Source: Hypericum androsaemum
Taxonomy: Eukaryota > Streptophyta > Magnoliopsida > Malpighiales > Hypericaceae
Direction: 5' to 3'
DNA: 64,000 bases
NCBI GenBank assembly: GCA_963995505.1
Contig: OZ023184.1
Location: 18,350,228 to 18,414,227 of the forward strand
A program made the position numbers and the translations under genes. The notes beneath the pieces are model-generated. The model was not told the origin of the DNA, searched no databases, and was given only the letters and a program-made list of their open reading frames with translations. Within the stretch, counting starts at the first letter, position 1, and every line of letters begins with the position of its first letter. Positions 1 through 12,050 of the stretch are shown here, piece after piece.

Positions 1-1
1 G

Positions 2-139
2 CAAGATGGAGAAGCAATTTTCTGGATCCAAGGAACTCTAGTATACCCTGCTGAGATTCATTGCACCTCTTCACAGTCTTCTTATAGATCTGTCACAAAT
101 CTCAGCATTCCGGGAAAGCGAGTTCAACTGTTTGTATAA
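2..139 (+). CDS. 3' terminal exon of an unidentified gene (partial)
   Basis: A frame open from the window edge reads 45 codons to TAA at 137-139. It has no internal Met start, so the rest of the gene would lie to the left. The peptide begins QDGEAIFWIQGTLVYPAEIH and ends SIPGKRVQLFV. I do not recognise the family. The composition is gene-like (mixed hydrophobic and polar, no low complexity). The following 250 bases are T-rich like a 3' UTR. The reading depends on one frame without a homologue, so it is tentative. Confidence 0.4.
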   Translation, partial: QDGEAIFWIQGTLVYPAEIHCTSSQSSYRSVTNLSIPGKRVQLFV

Positions 140-1500
140 TGACAGAAACACAACTACTTGATTTGCAGTTGTAAACTGTAGAATAGAAAAACCCGTGAAA
201 TTTTTGCAGGTTTATCTAACGGTACGGTCTGATGCTTCTGATGTTTCCTTTGATACCTTCTGTGCCTCTTGGGCTTGGAGTTCAGATTAGGGGTTAGTCA
301 GAGAATGGTTGATTTTAATTACTCCTGTACTGAGTTTCTTTCGATTTACATAGTGCAGACGCAGACCGCCTGTCGAAAATTCACCGATACTATTTTTTTT
401 TTTAAGTTTTAACTTTTAAGTTTAGATATGGAGATTCTAAATTGCATAAGTTGGATGTTGGAGACACACATTACACTTGCATGACCGTCTATGTTGAATC
501 TTGGCTGGATCTCTATGTTGAATCATTATCGTTTTAATGATTAATTCCGTACAAGAAATATGAGCTATAAAATAAAAGTAAATTTCGGCATAACTCAAAA
601 GTTCCAAAAAATGACCTCTCTTTTGCTACTACCAGAACCCAACAACAATCAATATTTTCAAACTTAACCTTTACAAAAAATATTTTCAAACTCAAGTCGT
701 GACCTAGTCAGCGAGTCTACTTCACTTTATATATATATATCAAAAAAAATATATCCAAATATGCTATTATAAACTATAATATAACTTATTAATTTTCACC
801 CAATACGATTTATTGGTGTTGAGGGCATTTCTGAAATTATATCATAATATCTTGAATGATGATTGTATAACAAACATTAGAATCTTTGTTACCAAGCTAA
901 TTGATTTTTAGGAATGGAATTTTCTCATATAATATACAAATTCAATACATATAGTGTGAATTTATGACATACTCAAGACCATGATTAAATTCTGATGTAT
1001 GAAACATGAAATTTGACTTAGTGTGGAGAGTACGAGGATAAAGTATTTATCAACAATGTGTATATGATTCTAAAAATCCCGATCTTCGAAACATGTAGTG
1101 ATTATGACGTCCATGTTCATTGTTGAACCTGACGTCCTCATGGTTTTTGTAGCGATGTATAAGCACGATGGACAATAAGACTATCCAAATGTGTTAGTAT
1201 ATATATTATATTCAATTCAATTTATTAATGTTCATGGAATTGTTTAAATTACATAAGATAACTTATAATAATTGTATAATAAACATTAAAATATTTATTT
1301 TCTAACTAAAACCTAACATTTTATTATCTTCAGAAGAAGTTTTTATGCTTTTATTTAGTTTGTAATTATTTTTGAACTAGACATAATATCAAACACTCAC
1401 CTAACTTGAAAAACCTACAACGTAACTATATTTTTCAACTATATTTCTTATATTTTGACAGATTCATAAGTCATAACTTTCAACTATATTTTATTTTTAT
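140..1500. other. AT-rich intergenic DNA
   Basis: No coding signal, paired inverted ends or tandem array was recognised. A motif near 880-960 (ttaggaatggaattttc followed by cat/ata runs) recurs near 3650 and 22990, so part of this stretch belongs to the same dispersed duplicated spacer as 2175-3700. Confidence 0.5.
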
Positions 1501-2250
1501 TTTTTCAAAGAGAAGTTTTAGCTATATTTCAAGTCATGCAAATCAATGTCGACCTCTTGGGGATGTTCAAGGTGCAGCTCAGGAGAATCAGAGAGGCCAA
1601 TCATGCAGAGCTTTCTTGAAGGCATGGGGAGGTACAAGGGATTGCCACTGAGTAGATGAGATCGACAAGAAAGTTGAACTAGGTACATTTCACGTCATAG
1701 TCATCATCGTGTTCGTAACACATGAAATGTTGTTTTGTATGATGTCGCCAATGCAAGAAACCACAAGAAGATCATGACCACCTAGAAATTCGCATTTGAC
1801 CTGGATGGTGCAGAGAGTGGGAGGATTGTCGAGAGAGAACCAACCATTCTTTAAATGCAGTCTTCGCACGTGAGCTTATAGATGGAGGAGCAGCTGGCGA
1901 CAAAAAAAAAAGTTATTCCTTATTCCTCCCTCATAAAATTTCAGCACATGTAGTTCACGAAGAAAATTGACGATCTGAGAGGCAGTCGTTGCATCATTCG
2001 GCAAGCAAGGAAATGGTTTCTCCAAATCAAAAATTGGCTTGTCTTCTCGCACAAGCATTGAAATTCACATTAATGGCCGCAGAACCCGAAAAGAAGTTCC
2101 ATATAATCTTCTTGGTCAATTCAATTATTTAGTGTGCACTTTTTTTGAACTAAACATACTATTAACAGATGCAACTTCCGAGACCCTAACACAGATTTTC
2201 TCGAACTTCGAACAGATGCCAAGTCCATCAATAAAAAAATCATAACATGA
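1500..2250 (-). pseudogene. Degenerate copy 1 of an unrecognised propeller-like gene family
   Basis: On the minus strand short blocks match other copies in the window. LHLEHPQEVDIDLHDL (about 1540-1600) matches a block near 29260-29310. A block starting MHLKNGWFSLDNPPTL near 1860 matches DNA near 19440-19500. The gene-end motif around 2180-2220 (gaccctaacacagatttt) matches 21510-21535 and 23265-23285. Frames are broken and no complete exon survives. It is one of five such remnants (see 19400, 21133, 23026 and 28900). No function is assigned. Confidence 0.35.
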
Positions 2251-3700
2251 TCTCATTCCAAGTTTAATAAAAAAAATAAGAAAGCTAACACACAAGTATT
2301 CAAACATAAAAAGATCCATAAAAAAGATTAGAAAATAATGAATAAATAAAATAGATAGTTAATCACTTGCATCCTCACAAATGAAGGTAGTAAGTAGATA
2401 GTTCATCAATTGTAGGTAGAAAATTTTGAAATAGAACATGGCTTGAATGATATGTCAATGTTGTAACTATGCAAATAAAGGTCTGAAATAGACAATTCAT
2501 CAGTTGAAGGTATGCAATTTTAAAATAGAAAATGGCATAAATGATAGGTTGACGTAGCAACTTTGCAAATGAAAGTAGGAAAAAGATAGTTCATCAATTG
2601 CATTTTCTCATGTAAATTACCATCATGTTGATTCACTATTTTCTTCATAAGAAGTTTTTATGATTGTGTTTAGTGTGCGATTATATTGAAACACAAATTT
2701 ATATACAAACTCACCTAGCTTAAAAAACCTACAACATTACTTCAACATATGCATGTGTCACAACTTTTAAATATATTTTTTTCCTTTTTTTGAAGAGAAG
2801 TTTGAGCGATTTTTCAACAAATAAAAACTAATAAGTAAATATGACAAGTTTCATTTTATGTTCAATAAAAAATTGAAAAAGCTAACACACAATTATGCGA
2901 TAACAGAATAAGATCCATTAATAAAGATAAGAAAATAAAATGTACATAAGCCTATTTTCTTTTTTTAACAAAATTATTGATAATTGCAAATTGTTCATTG
3001 CATCATACAGAAGTAAAAACACAATTGCTATAATTAAGACACTACAAGTCATCATTTTTAATCCAAAAAGAGAAAATTTTAAATAGAAAATAAATTGATA
3101 TTAAAGATTTTAGCATAATTTTATCGTTAATCTACCCCTAATCAAATTTTAAAATACAGTATGTCATGAATGATAGATTGATGTTGCAATTTCATAAATG
3201 AATGTAGGAAATAGGTAATTTATTAATTGCATCTTCTCATGTAAATTATCAAGACATTGATCTACTATGAATAAAAAATTCAGAAATTATAAATCATATA
3301 TATATTTCTGGAAAAACAAATACAATTCGATATACCTTCATTTTGGGAGTACATAAATTTTGTGCAAATTGAAAAACTTCAACATTGTCGATCTCATACC
3401 AAACATAAGATGGCCATTCGTGAGACAACCATTTGACTTTGTCATATTTCTCATAAAACTTCACATGTTTCTTTGTGAATTTATAACCACGTGAGTACTT
3501 TATGCTTGCTATGAATGATATATGATTATGCAAGATTTTCAATTTTTGAAGACGCCCCAACTTCGTTATCCCTTCTTCATACTCATTAGATTGATTAATG
3601 AATGAATCACAAACATTAGAGTCTTTATTATTGAGTTAAGTATTTTTTAGGAATAGAATTTTCCAAGTATAAATGTCTAATTTTTTTAATTCCTAGATAT
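2175..3700 (+). repeat. 1.5-kb segmental duplication, copy A
   Basis: This stretch is collinear with 21510-23034 in direct orientation. Both start at a degraded gene end followed by gatgccaagtccatcaata and run through the same AT-rich spacer. Both include a block reading on the minus strand as VKWLSHEWPSYVWYEIDNVE (3294-3560) and end near ttaattcct. Differences are scattered substitutions and small indels, roughly one in ten bases by eye. The 88-codon minus frame at 3294-3560 has no family I recognise and is not preserved intact in copy B. Confidence 0.8.
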
Positions 3701-4026
3701 GACTTAACCATGTTACCGAAAAGGTACAAATTCCGTGGAGGACAAGTTTTAGTTAGGCGTTCTCTTTCTCGAGCCACGATTATGCACGGAAATCATTTTT
3801 CCGTGTGGCACGCACGAGGGGTATTTTGGTCAAAGGGCCAGTTGGCTTGAGGAGAGAGGGAAGAAGGGAAGGGAAGGGAAGGGAGAGGAAGGGGCGCGTG
3901 GGATAACTCTTTTTTTATAAAAAAATCTTGTCCTTATTCGTATATTATACTAAAATAAATTAAACTGAATATTATTTAACTAATAATTTATTCTTTTATT
4001 ATAAGTATTATTAATATTTTTGAATC

Positions 4027-4445
4027 CGGGCATGCCATTTTATCGTAACCAGACATGCTATTTAATTAATTAATTTTGTATTATTATTATTTAATTAATT
4101 TGACATGCCAATTGATCGTAACCAAGCATGACTTTTTATCATACTCGGGCATGCTAATTCATCGTAACCAAGCATGCCTTTTTATCCTACATGGGCATGC
4201 CAATTATCGTAACCAAGCATGACTTTTATCGTACCCGGGCATGCCAATTGATCGTAACCAAGCATGACTTTTTACCTTATCCGGACATGCCAATTGATCG
4301 TAACTAAGCATGATTTTTTATCGTATTCGGGCGTGCCAATTGATCGTAACCAAGCATGACTTTTACCTAGGCATGCCAATTGATCGTAACGAAACATGAC
4401 TTTTTATCGTACATACCAATTGATCGTAACCAAACATGACTTTTT
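4027..4445. repeat. Minisatellite, unit about 40-46 bp
   Basis: About nine imperfect tandem units. Each contains GGGCATGCCAATT, then GATCGTAACCAAGCATGA, then a short T run and TTATCGTA. The unit carries the palindrome GCATGC. Spacing varies because some units lack the cggg segment. No coding frame is consistent across units. Confidence 0.85.
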
Positions 4446-4643
4446 AAATATTTAATTTTTTTATTATGAGTATTATTAAATATTAACCGAACATATCATT
4501 ATATTTAATTATTTTTTGCATACAAACAAAGTTTAATTAAATAATTAAAAACCTGACCAAAAAATTTTAAAAAAGTACACTGGACCTCATCTGAAAATTT
4601 ACCAAAACAATTTATTAAATAAAAATAGAGAGAGAGTATCATG

Positions 4644-5116
4644 CATGGTTTTTGAATGCGCAGTCTGACTGGCAGTTCGACCGGTCTGACCGTGATTCGG
4701 TCTGAAGAGCGTATCAGATTTGGTCAGAAAATTGCCAACCTTATGAACCGTCCAAAAAAAGGTCGGACTTGGTAGTTTGACCAAATTTTTGACTTAGTTT
4801 TTTCTGGTTCATAAGGTTGAACCAAAAAATCAGGGTTGGTCAGATATTTTGACAAAAAATTCAACCAAACTCTAATAAAAAGAGAAAAATCATGTGTGGT
4901 CAGATTTTTTTAATTTAGGATTTCAAGGTTATGGTGGGTCAAAAAAGAAAGAAAAAGTTGGGGTTGTGGTATACGGGTAATTAAAATATTAATAAATATA
5001 TATTTTAATATATAAAAAAAGTACTGGACCGACCGGCAGTCCAACCAGTCGGGCCGATTGAAACATGACCCTGAGGCAAGAGCGGGTCTCTCTCCGGGTC
5101 GTATTTGAAAACCTTG
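4644..5116. mobile_element. Non-autonomous hAT-type element (MITE), 473 bp
   Basis: The ends form imperfect inverted repeats: left catggtttttgaatgcg, right (read inward) caaggttttcaaatacg. A perfect 8-bp target duplication GTATCATG flanks the element (4636-4643 and 5117-5124), the length typical of hAT transposases. Inside are copies of GGTC(T/G)GACC-like subterminal motifs near both ends and no transposase frame, so it would need a transposase in trans. Confidence 0.85.
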
Positions 5117-5124
5117 GTATCATG

Positions 5125-5886
5125 CGCTCCAAAAAGAAAGGCAGTGGGCCCCATTTGAGAAAATGCCAAAAAAATAATCGGAGAGAGAAGTGGGAATGGC
5201 TCTACCACCAAATAACCTAAAAATACCGAAAATGCCTCTCCTTGTACACGTGTCACCCAAGCCCTTGGATCTGGGTGAACTTTTTTTTGGATGACGTGGA
5301 CGATTTCGGTTCGTGCCCGTATGGTGCGGGGTGGATCTCAACTCTCCGCACCCGATCCAAGGGCCTCTTTCTCTTTATGTTTTGGGTTTGATTTTTAGTT
5401 GTTGTCTCAATTCCCTATTATTGCACACAATAAATCTCTTATTGTGTATTAATTGACATTTGTTTCTCATTTATTCCTCATTTAGTCAACCACTTGTTAA
5501 TTGTACAATCTTGTTGATTCTCGGATCAATTATCATTATTGGATTCACTACTTATGAGATGTTATTTATTGTCAATTACTACTTTCATTTTTAACGACAT
5601 TTGTTTTTCTAACCAGAGATAGCTCGCAACTTCCTTGAAAAAATTGTTGGCACCTTCACATGGTATACATATTATAAGACAAAGAAGCTAAAAAACGCTC
5701 TTGAATTAGTAGGATGGATTATTTTTCTTCTCTGGTTTAGCTTATTATTTATAAGGTAATTGCAGTACCTTATAAGAGAAAGGCAGAGTGCTTGATGCTA
5801 GTACACGACGGCAAGGTTTGGGATAAGTAACCGATTATACAGACAGTCAATCACACTACGAAAGATGAGCCAAGTTTTCGAGTCAA
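5125..5886. other. Intergenic stretch left of the Copia element
   Basis: No gene is seen. The sequence ttggatctgggtg (about 5263) and its inverted partner cacccgatccaa (about 5350) could be the ends of a roughly 100-bp element, but no target duplication supports this. Confidence 0.35.
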
Positions 5887-5891
5887 ACCAG

Positions 5892-6606
5892 TGTTGTTTC
5901 GGAGGTGTGGTGTACTTGATTAGGATCTACGGCAGTCGAGGCAAGTGTTGGACACTTTCTCTGTAAGACGAGATTGTCCCGTATATTTCAGTACAGTACG
6001 GGCTACGACAATCGTCCCCAAGATACAACGACTGTTAGGGCATTTCCAAGAACGTTGCACACGTATCTCGAAACTTTCGGGCGAACCCTTATATACTCAG
6101 AACTTTCGGACTCTTGTAAGTGAAGAACAGGGGAGAGGAGAAGACAACTATTGCTAACGAATGCTTATGCAATGAGTTGCTGGGATGAGAATTATGGCAA
6201 GGGGGCAGGCCTATTTATAGGCTGGAGGAGGCAGGGAGGCAGCCACCCCGAAGGGACGCGTCCGCTCGGCCAGCAGGCTGTCTGGCTGCGCTCGTGGCCC
6301 TTCGGTGGAAGTGCCAAGTGTGCCACAAAGTGCCCATTGTGACCTGCGTCTAATGCACCATGCGCACACGCACGTGCGCGAGCGCGTGCGCGTGCACGTA
6401 CTCGTGCTCGTGCTCGGACGGTGCTTCGCACCATCCTCGCAGCTAGCGGTGGGTCAGCCTTTTGGGAAGTCAATCAAGTTGAGAGGTGAGGAGGGGAATT
6501 CCTTATAAATAAGGAAATCCTCCTTGCTCTATTCAATGTGGGATTGCAACCTTCCATCTTCCTTTTGGGCCTTTGGGCTTTTGGGCCTTCATTCACAAAT
6601 TCAACA
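5892..6606 (-). repeat. 3' LTR of Copia 1 (715 bp)
   Basis: It matches 18072-19152 from tgttgtttcggagg to caacaa. It lacks about 400 bp present in the other LTR around 18485-18890, and carries an extra CG-rich cacgtgcgcgagcgcgtgcg tract near 6370-6400. On the internal side, 6607-6618 reads on the sense strand as a G-rich polypurine tract (GGGTGGGGGAT) immediately before the LTR, which is the plus-strand primer. Confidence 0.92.
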
Positions 6607-7108
6607 ATCCCCCACCCAATGCATGCAGACTCTAATCGAAAGTTCTGACGTGTTATTAATGCATCGAGATAGGTAGCTTGCGGCTTTGAACCTTCTCTAG
6701 TAATATGTTATCAGATTTACTCGCTGCTCGGTGAACGCAATGTCTTGAACCGTGAGTTTTTGGCGTAAACCAAGACAATAACATTTACACAATAATAACC
6801 CTAGTATATTTGGGTTCTCACGTTGTGTCCGTTTCGGCCATGGAACGTATCTTGGATTCATAAGTATTTTTCCCATTTGAAGCGGCCTCACTTCACACTT
6901 ACATAGGTGATCTCCTATCAGGAGTATCCTGCCATACTCCACCTTTATCAAGGTATAGGAATCATTAAAAGCGTAATACTTAACCTTACCATACCGCTGC
7001 AGGCTAACACATGGGCAGCTTCTGAGAATGAGATAGGTTCCAGGTGATTAACTAAACCCTCCATAACTTAGTTTTCTCATTGAACCAAGTTTGTGAGATC
7101 TCCACTCA

Positions 7109-8734
7109 TCATGGTTGAGTTACCGCTATGGACGTTCTTTGGTGTGTGGATTTTAATCCCATTCCCCTTACTGCATTGTACATTTGATCTCTATTGATTC
7201 CTTTTGTAAAAGGATCAGCTAAGTTGTCCTTGGACTTTACGTAATTAATGGTGATCACCCCACTAGAGATCAACTGTCTAACGGTATTGTGTCTCCGACG
7301 GTTATGTCGAGACTTTCCGTTGTACATTGTACTTTGTGCTCTCCCGATTGCAGACATACTATCACAGTGTATTAATACGGGAGGCACCGATTTGTTCCAG
7401 CACGGAATATCCTCTAGGAAGTTTCTGAGCCATTCAGCTTCTTCCCCAGCTTTGTCTAGCGCTATAAATTCTGACTCCATGGTGGATCGAGCTATGCATG
7501 TTTGTTTAGAGGACTTCTAAGATACAGCTCCTCCTCCTATGATGAATACGTATCCACTCGTGGATTTGGAGTCCTTAGTGTCTGATATCCAGTTTGCGTC
7601 ACTGTATCCTTCTAATACAGCTGGATATTTAGCATAATGTATGCCATGGTTTATGGTATATTTTAAATACCGTAAAACCTTTTCCAGAGCTAGCCAGTGA
7701 TCCTTCCCTGAATTGCTTGTGAATCTACTAAGTTTACTAACTGAGTACGCAATATCGGGGTGAGTGCAGTTTGTTAAATACATCAAGCTCCCGATAATTT
7801 GTGCGTACTTCAGTTGAGATACTGGGTCCCCTCGATTCTTGGCTAAGTGTAGATTCAAATCTACTGGAGTCTTAACCGGAGGTTTGTCAAAAGCTTCAAA
7901 TTTCTTGAGCACGCTTTCCACGTAGTGGGATTGCGTCAAGATAATTTCGTTAGCTTTCCTAGAAATTTTTGTTCCTAGTATGACGTCTGCCAGACCCATA
8001 TCTTTCATGTCAACGTGATTCTTTAACATGTTCTTAGTTTTTACAATGACCTCTTTATTGCTTCCCGTAATTAGTAAGTCATATACGTAGAGACATACAA
8101 TTACATAAGCTTCAGGTATGCCCTTAATGTAAACACATTTATCGCACTCATTGATCTTAAATCCATTTGACAGCATTGTTCTGTCAAATTTCTCGTGCCA
8201 CTGTTTCGGCGCTTATTTTAGCCAGTATAGTGACTTGACTAGTCGACACACTTTATGCTCTTGACTGGGAGCCACAAACCCTTCAGGTTGCTCCATGTAT
8301 ATCTCCTCTTCCAGTTCTCCATTTAGGAAAGCTATTTTTACATCCATTTGGTGGATCTCGAGGTTATAGAGTGCTGCAACAGCTATGAGTACTCTAATTG
8401 ATGTGATTCTTGTGACCGGTGAATACGTGTCAAAGAAATCAAATCCCTCCTTCTGTTTGAACCCCTTAGCTACCAATCGAACTTTGTACTTGTCGATTAA
8501 TCCATCAGCTTTGTATTTCCTTTTTAGGATCCACCTGCATCCCAAAGGTTTGCAGCCCGGTGGAAGATCCACGATTTCCCACGTGTGGTTTTGCATAATG
8601 GATTCTATCTCGCTATTGATAGCTTTCTTCCAGAGAGGAGCATCTGGACTGGACAATGCTTCTTGGATTGTCCTGGGTTCATTTTCTAACGCATAGGTTA
8701 GATAATCCGGACCAAAAGATTTGGTTACCTTCGT
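7109..8734 (-). pseudogene. Copia 1 pol, C-terminal half: reverse transcriptase and RNase H
   Basis: Three consecutive minus-strand frames (8734-8213, 8176-7517, 7480-7109) form one protein in the same reading frame, interrupted by stops at about 8212 and 7517. Visible RT blocks are QMDVKIAFLNGELEEEIYM and PEGF. The catalytic YVDD box reads YVYD at about 8090, so one metal-binding Asp is lost. RNase H blocks are [20 protein letters not shown] and LADPFTKG. The sister element at 25-28.8 kb has CAA and TGG at the two stop positions. Read-through would still give an RT lacking a catalytic residue. Confidence 0.93.
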
Positions 8735-10342
8735 TGATGTACGCAAAATTGATAAGCAATTAAACGCACAAGCAAATAGTATAGTGGTAAGTAAGGTTCT
8801 TAGAACTGAGGGTTGAACACTAAATCAAGGCAAATAATTATGTGAAGCAGGAAAATTAAAGTTTTATAACGTTGTGAAAGGTCGCAAGTAAATAAACGAG
8901 ATCGAAAACGCAAATAAAAGACGAGTTATAAATCAATGGAGATAAACGAGCACGATACCCTTATGGACTACCCATCTATGTCAAGACTATGATTTTTATG
9001 AAGTTCTAACTAGTACCCGGAGTGTTCTAATGCATCTCCCTAACGCTTCCGCTCATTAGGGTGACAAAACTAAGCTAGAGTAGTTCATGATTACTAATCA
9101 ATGCTTCTGCTCATTAATTAGACCAAGAATTAGACTAAACTCAATTATGAAGTTAACTCCTATCGGGTTATCCCTTAGTATCAAGATTCCTCATTAATAC
9201 CTTAAGATATGTCAATTGACTCTTCCATTGATTCTAATGCCTTCCGGTCCATTATTATCAACTAAATATCATAATCTAAGTGATCAAGTTAGATTAAGCA
9301 TTAAGATCATCAATTGACAACTACCACGAAAGATAATCAAACCATAGCTAACATAGACGAGTAATCACATAATTAGGGCATCGCACTCGCAAGAGAACTA
9401 CTCGCTAATCATGTTAACAAAGCACAAAAGATTAACGAAGAACATGATATCAATTAACATAAAAGATAGAGGAAGAAAAAGCTTAGTCGTGATGGTCAAG
9501 CTTTGCCAATCCTCTCCCCGTAGCTAATTGGAACCGTCCCTTTATTAAGCTCTAAAGGCTGTTCAAAATATCGCAGTAGTAATAGCCTCCAAAAATGTCC
9601 CTCGTGAATTGTCTCCTAAGGCTTATATATAGCCACGAATCTAATACAAAATTAGGAAAACCTAGAGGAGGTTAATCTAAATTGGAAGTTTAACTAGCCA
9701 AATAATAATATAAATAATATACCTTAAGTCCTAAAGCCGAAACAGGAGGCTAAAAGTCGAATATTTCCTTTAGCGGATCCGAAATCATAACTAAATAAGA
9801 AGTCGGACTAAAGCTGCGTTGGGCGAACTAGCGATCGCTAGTTGAGTAGCGGCCGCCAGTTCGACCCCTTCGTAAATCTCTGTGCTTCCCGACTAGCGAT
9901 CGCTAGTCAACTAGCGACGGGGAGCCTTTCCACTTTCACTGGCGGCCGCTAGTTGACTCCCCGTCGCTAGTTGGCCTGCACAGCTTCATCGAATCTTTGT
10001 ATTTTTTATTTTTGATCCTCTTCCGCTCCGAATTTGACTTCGACTATAAAAGACAAAATGTAGATCTCTCTTCAAGCTTTCCAACGGTATCTTATGCGTT
10101 ATAATCCGATGCTCGAGTAGAAAGTTATGACTCTTGCAATATGATCTCTTGAAATTACCCCTCCAACGACCTTCATTGAGCCCCAATTTCCTACAAAATA
10201 GGACAATGGGTAGAAATCTATTCCCGAACATAAATATACTAAAATGATCATAAGACATGACATGACATGATGAATATAACTCAAAACATGACTAAACACG
10301 CACGAAACATATGACAAAACATGAGCGTTTACACACTCATCA
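8735..10342 (-). repeat. 3' LTR of the nested Athila-type element
   Basis: It is collinear with 14145-15752 over its whole length. On the internal side, 10343-10356 reads on the sense strand as a G-rich polypurine tract (GTGTGGGGGTG). The segment 9829-9979 contains two 18-bp perfect palindromes centred on GCGATCGC and two GCGGCCGC octamers. Positions 8777-8793 match the D-arm of tRNA-Asp in antisense to the element. Confidence 0.95.
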
Positions 10343-12050
10343 CACCCCCACACTTATTTCCTTGCTTGTCCTCAAGTAAGGAGCTTCAGACACACACCCA
10401 AACTTTCAAACTCTTATTAAAAGACCACCCCACAACTAAGTAGTGTACCTACCTGAGCACAAGGAGTAAGAACGTGTAGACACCGCATCCTTGATGGTTT
10501 AACCCAGTTTTTGCACTTAATAGATTACACTAGAGGGTTGACCACTCAGAGGTTCAAAATTTTAAGCTCACATATATGAGTAGTCAACTACCTATCACTC
10601 GCGTACACGTCCGGGATCTCAAAGTTTCATACGTCTCACTTAGTGGTGCCTCGATAAATGTGGGGCTCATGATCAAGGGGACTTTTCATTGGGTTGTAAT
10701 GGGGTTAAGGTCAGGTGAGGATAATATATGTGGGAGGTAGCTAAACCACCCGGCCGAGGAGCTCACAAAAATGTTCTAGCTCTCGTCTATTCTAAACATC
10801 TCACACTATATCTGATACGCACTCATCCCAAGATTACACCCAAATCCTATTGACCACTTAGCTCGAGCCGTACCATTTATTCACTTTCCAACTTCTTTCC
10901 AAACTTTCCACTTTCCATCATTCAACGTTTGTTCCATTTCCAACTTTCACATTCCCTTTTCATCACTTTTTCACTTTTTTCTTCTTCTTTTCCTTCACTT
11001 TTCTTTTTTTCTTTCTTTTTGCTTTTTCTTTTCACAACTTTCCTCAATCACATGAAATTCATCACATTGCACATCAAAGGCAACTGGTCTCGGCTTCTTT
11101 ATCGGCCTCAATTCTACCCATTACTCTTATTGTTTATTCCCGAGCTATTCTATCAAATGAACCCTTACAATAATACCCCAAAGATTAAGACCTAATGCAT
11201 CCTCGGACCAAAGTGATCAAAGGTGGGTAAGATTGTGGATATAGGGCTTACATAATGGCTTACATATAATATTTCAAAGAAAAGGCTTAAGCTCAACGTG
11301 TGTAAACGAGGGATATATAGGGTTTCAGCTCTAAGGCTCTAGGCTCAAAATCAAAGATGGCCCCCGTCCTCTCATTTACACCCACACCACCAAAACGGTA
11401 CCAAGTGATGGCATGAAACCCGATGACCGGAGCAATGTAGGCACCTCATGCTATGCAGAGACGGTTGTCTCCTCCTTCGGCTCTAAAGTCTCACCAGGTC
11501 ACTCATCAATGTCGCTAGTATAATCTACCAAGTGCAACCACTAACCTAAACAACCAAGGGTGTTGTTCCTACACGTCTCTACTCATAGTACTCAAACTTG
11601 ATTCCTAACAAGGTATGAGGTTTAACTTCTAACAAAAGTTCAAAAATTCAGGGGGGAATTCATCATTTGCTTTAAATATACCACTTCAATCACAAACACA
11701 ATCCTAAATCCAGGTCTAGACTCGATCACATATGCCAAACCAAAACAAAACCGCACGTTGACCCCCCCACACTTATTGAACACATTGTCCTCAATGTAGG
11801 GCCAAGACACCAATAACATCACGCACACGAACAAGAACATCACGAAGCATAAAACAGACACATAACATAAAGGAACAGAGGAAAGGACTGGTACTGCCCT
11901 GTCAATTGATAGGAGGTGGTGGGGAAGGTTGGTGGTGTTTCGCTCTAATTGTCTTTTTGCGCAACAAAGTTTGTGTATGGACTGGCGAGCTCTGCTGTAG
12001 CTCAATTTTCTCTTTTTGAAACCTCCTGCGAAGGCCATTAAAACACTAAA
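10343..12050 (-). other. Non-coding 3' interior of the Athila-type element
   Basis: There is no long frame where pol would be expected. A second polypurine-like tract near 11761-11776 (sense GTGTGGGGGGGTC) resembles the terminal one at 10343-10356, and a similar TCCTCAA context follows each. A pyrimidine-rich tract (ttc/ttt) lies at 10930-11040. The 132-codon minus frame at 11640-12038 looks like chance. Confidence 0.6.

Noticed and set aside
3294..3560. 88-codon minus frame with a weak look of a TNL resistance protein (VKWLSHEWPS)
   Set aside because: The resemblance is limited to a few residues, and the duplicated copy at 22660-22930 is broken.
5252..5366. Very short inverted-repeat element with cccttggatc ends
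   Set aside because: The ends pair over about 12 bases, but no target duplication or second copy was found.
8777..8850. Possible tRNA-Asp gene
   Set aside because: Only the D-arm region matches; no anticodon arm, T-arm or acceptor stem can be formed.
9829..9979. GCGGCCGC and GCGATCGC sites looked like a cloning vector polylinker
   Set aside because: The same patch is present in both LTRs of a complete retrotransposon with target duplications, so it is native sequence.
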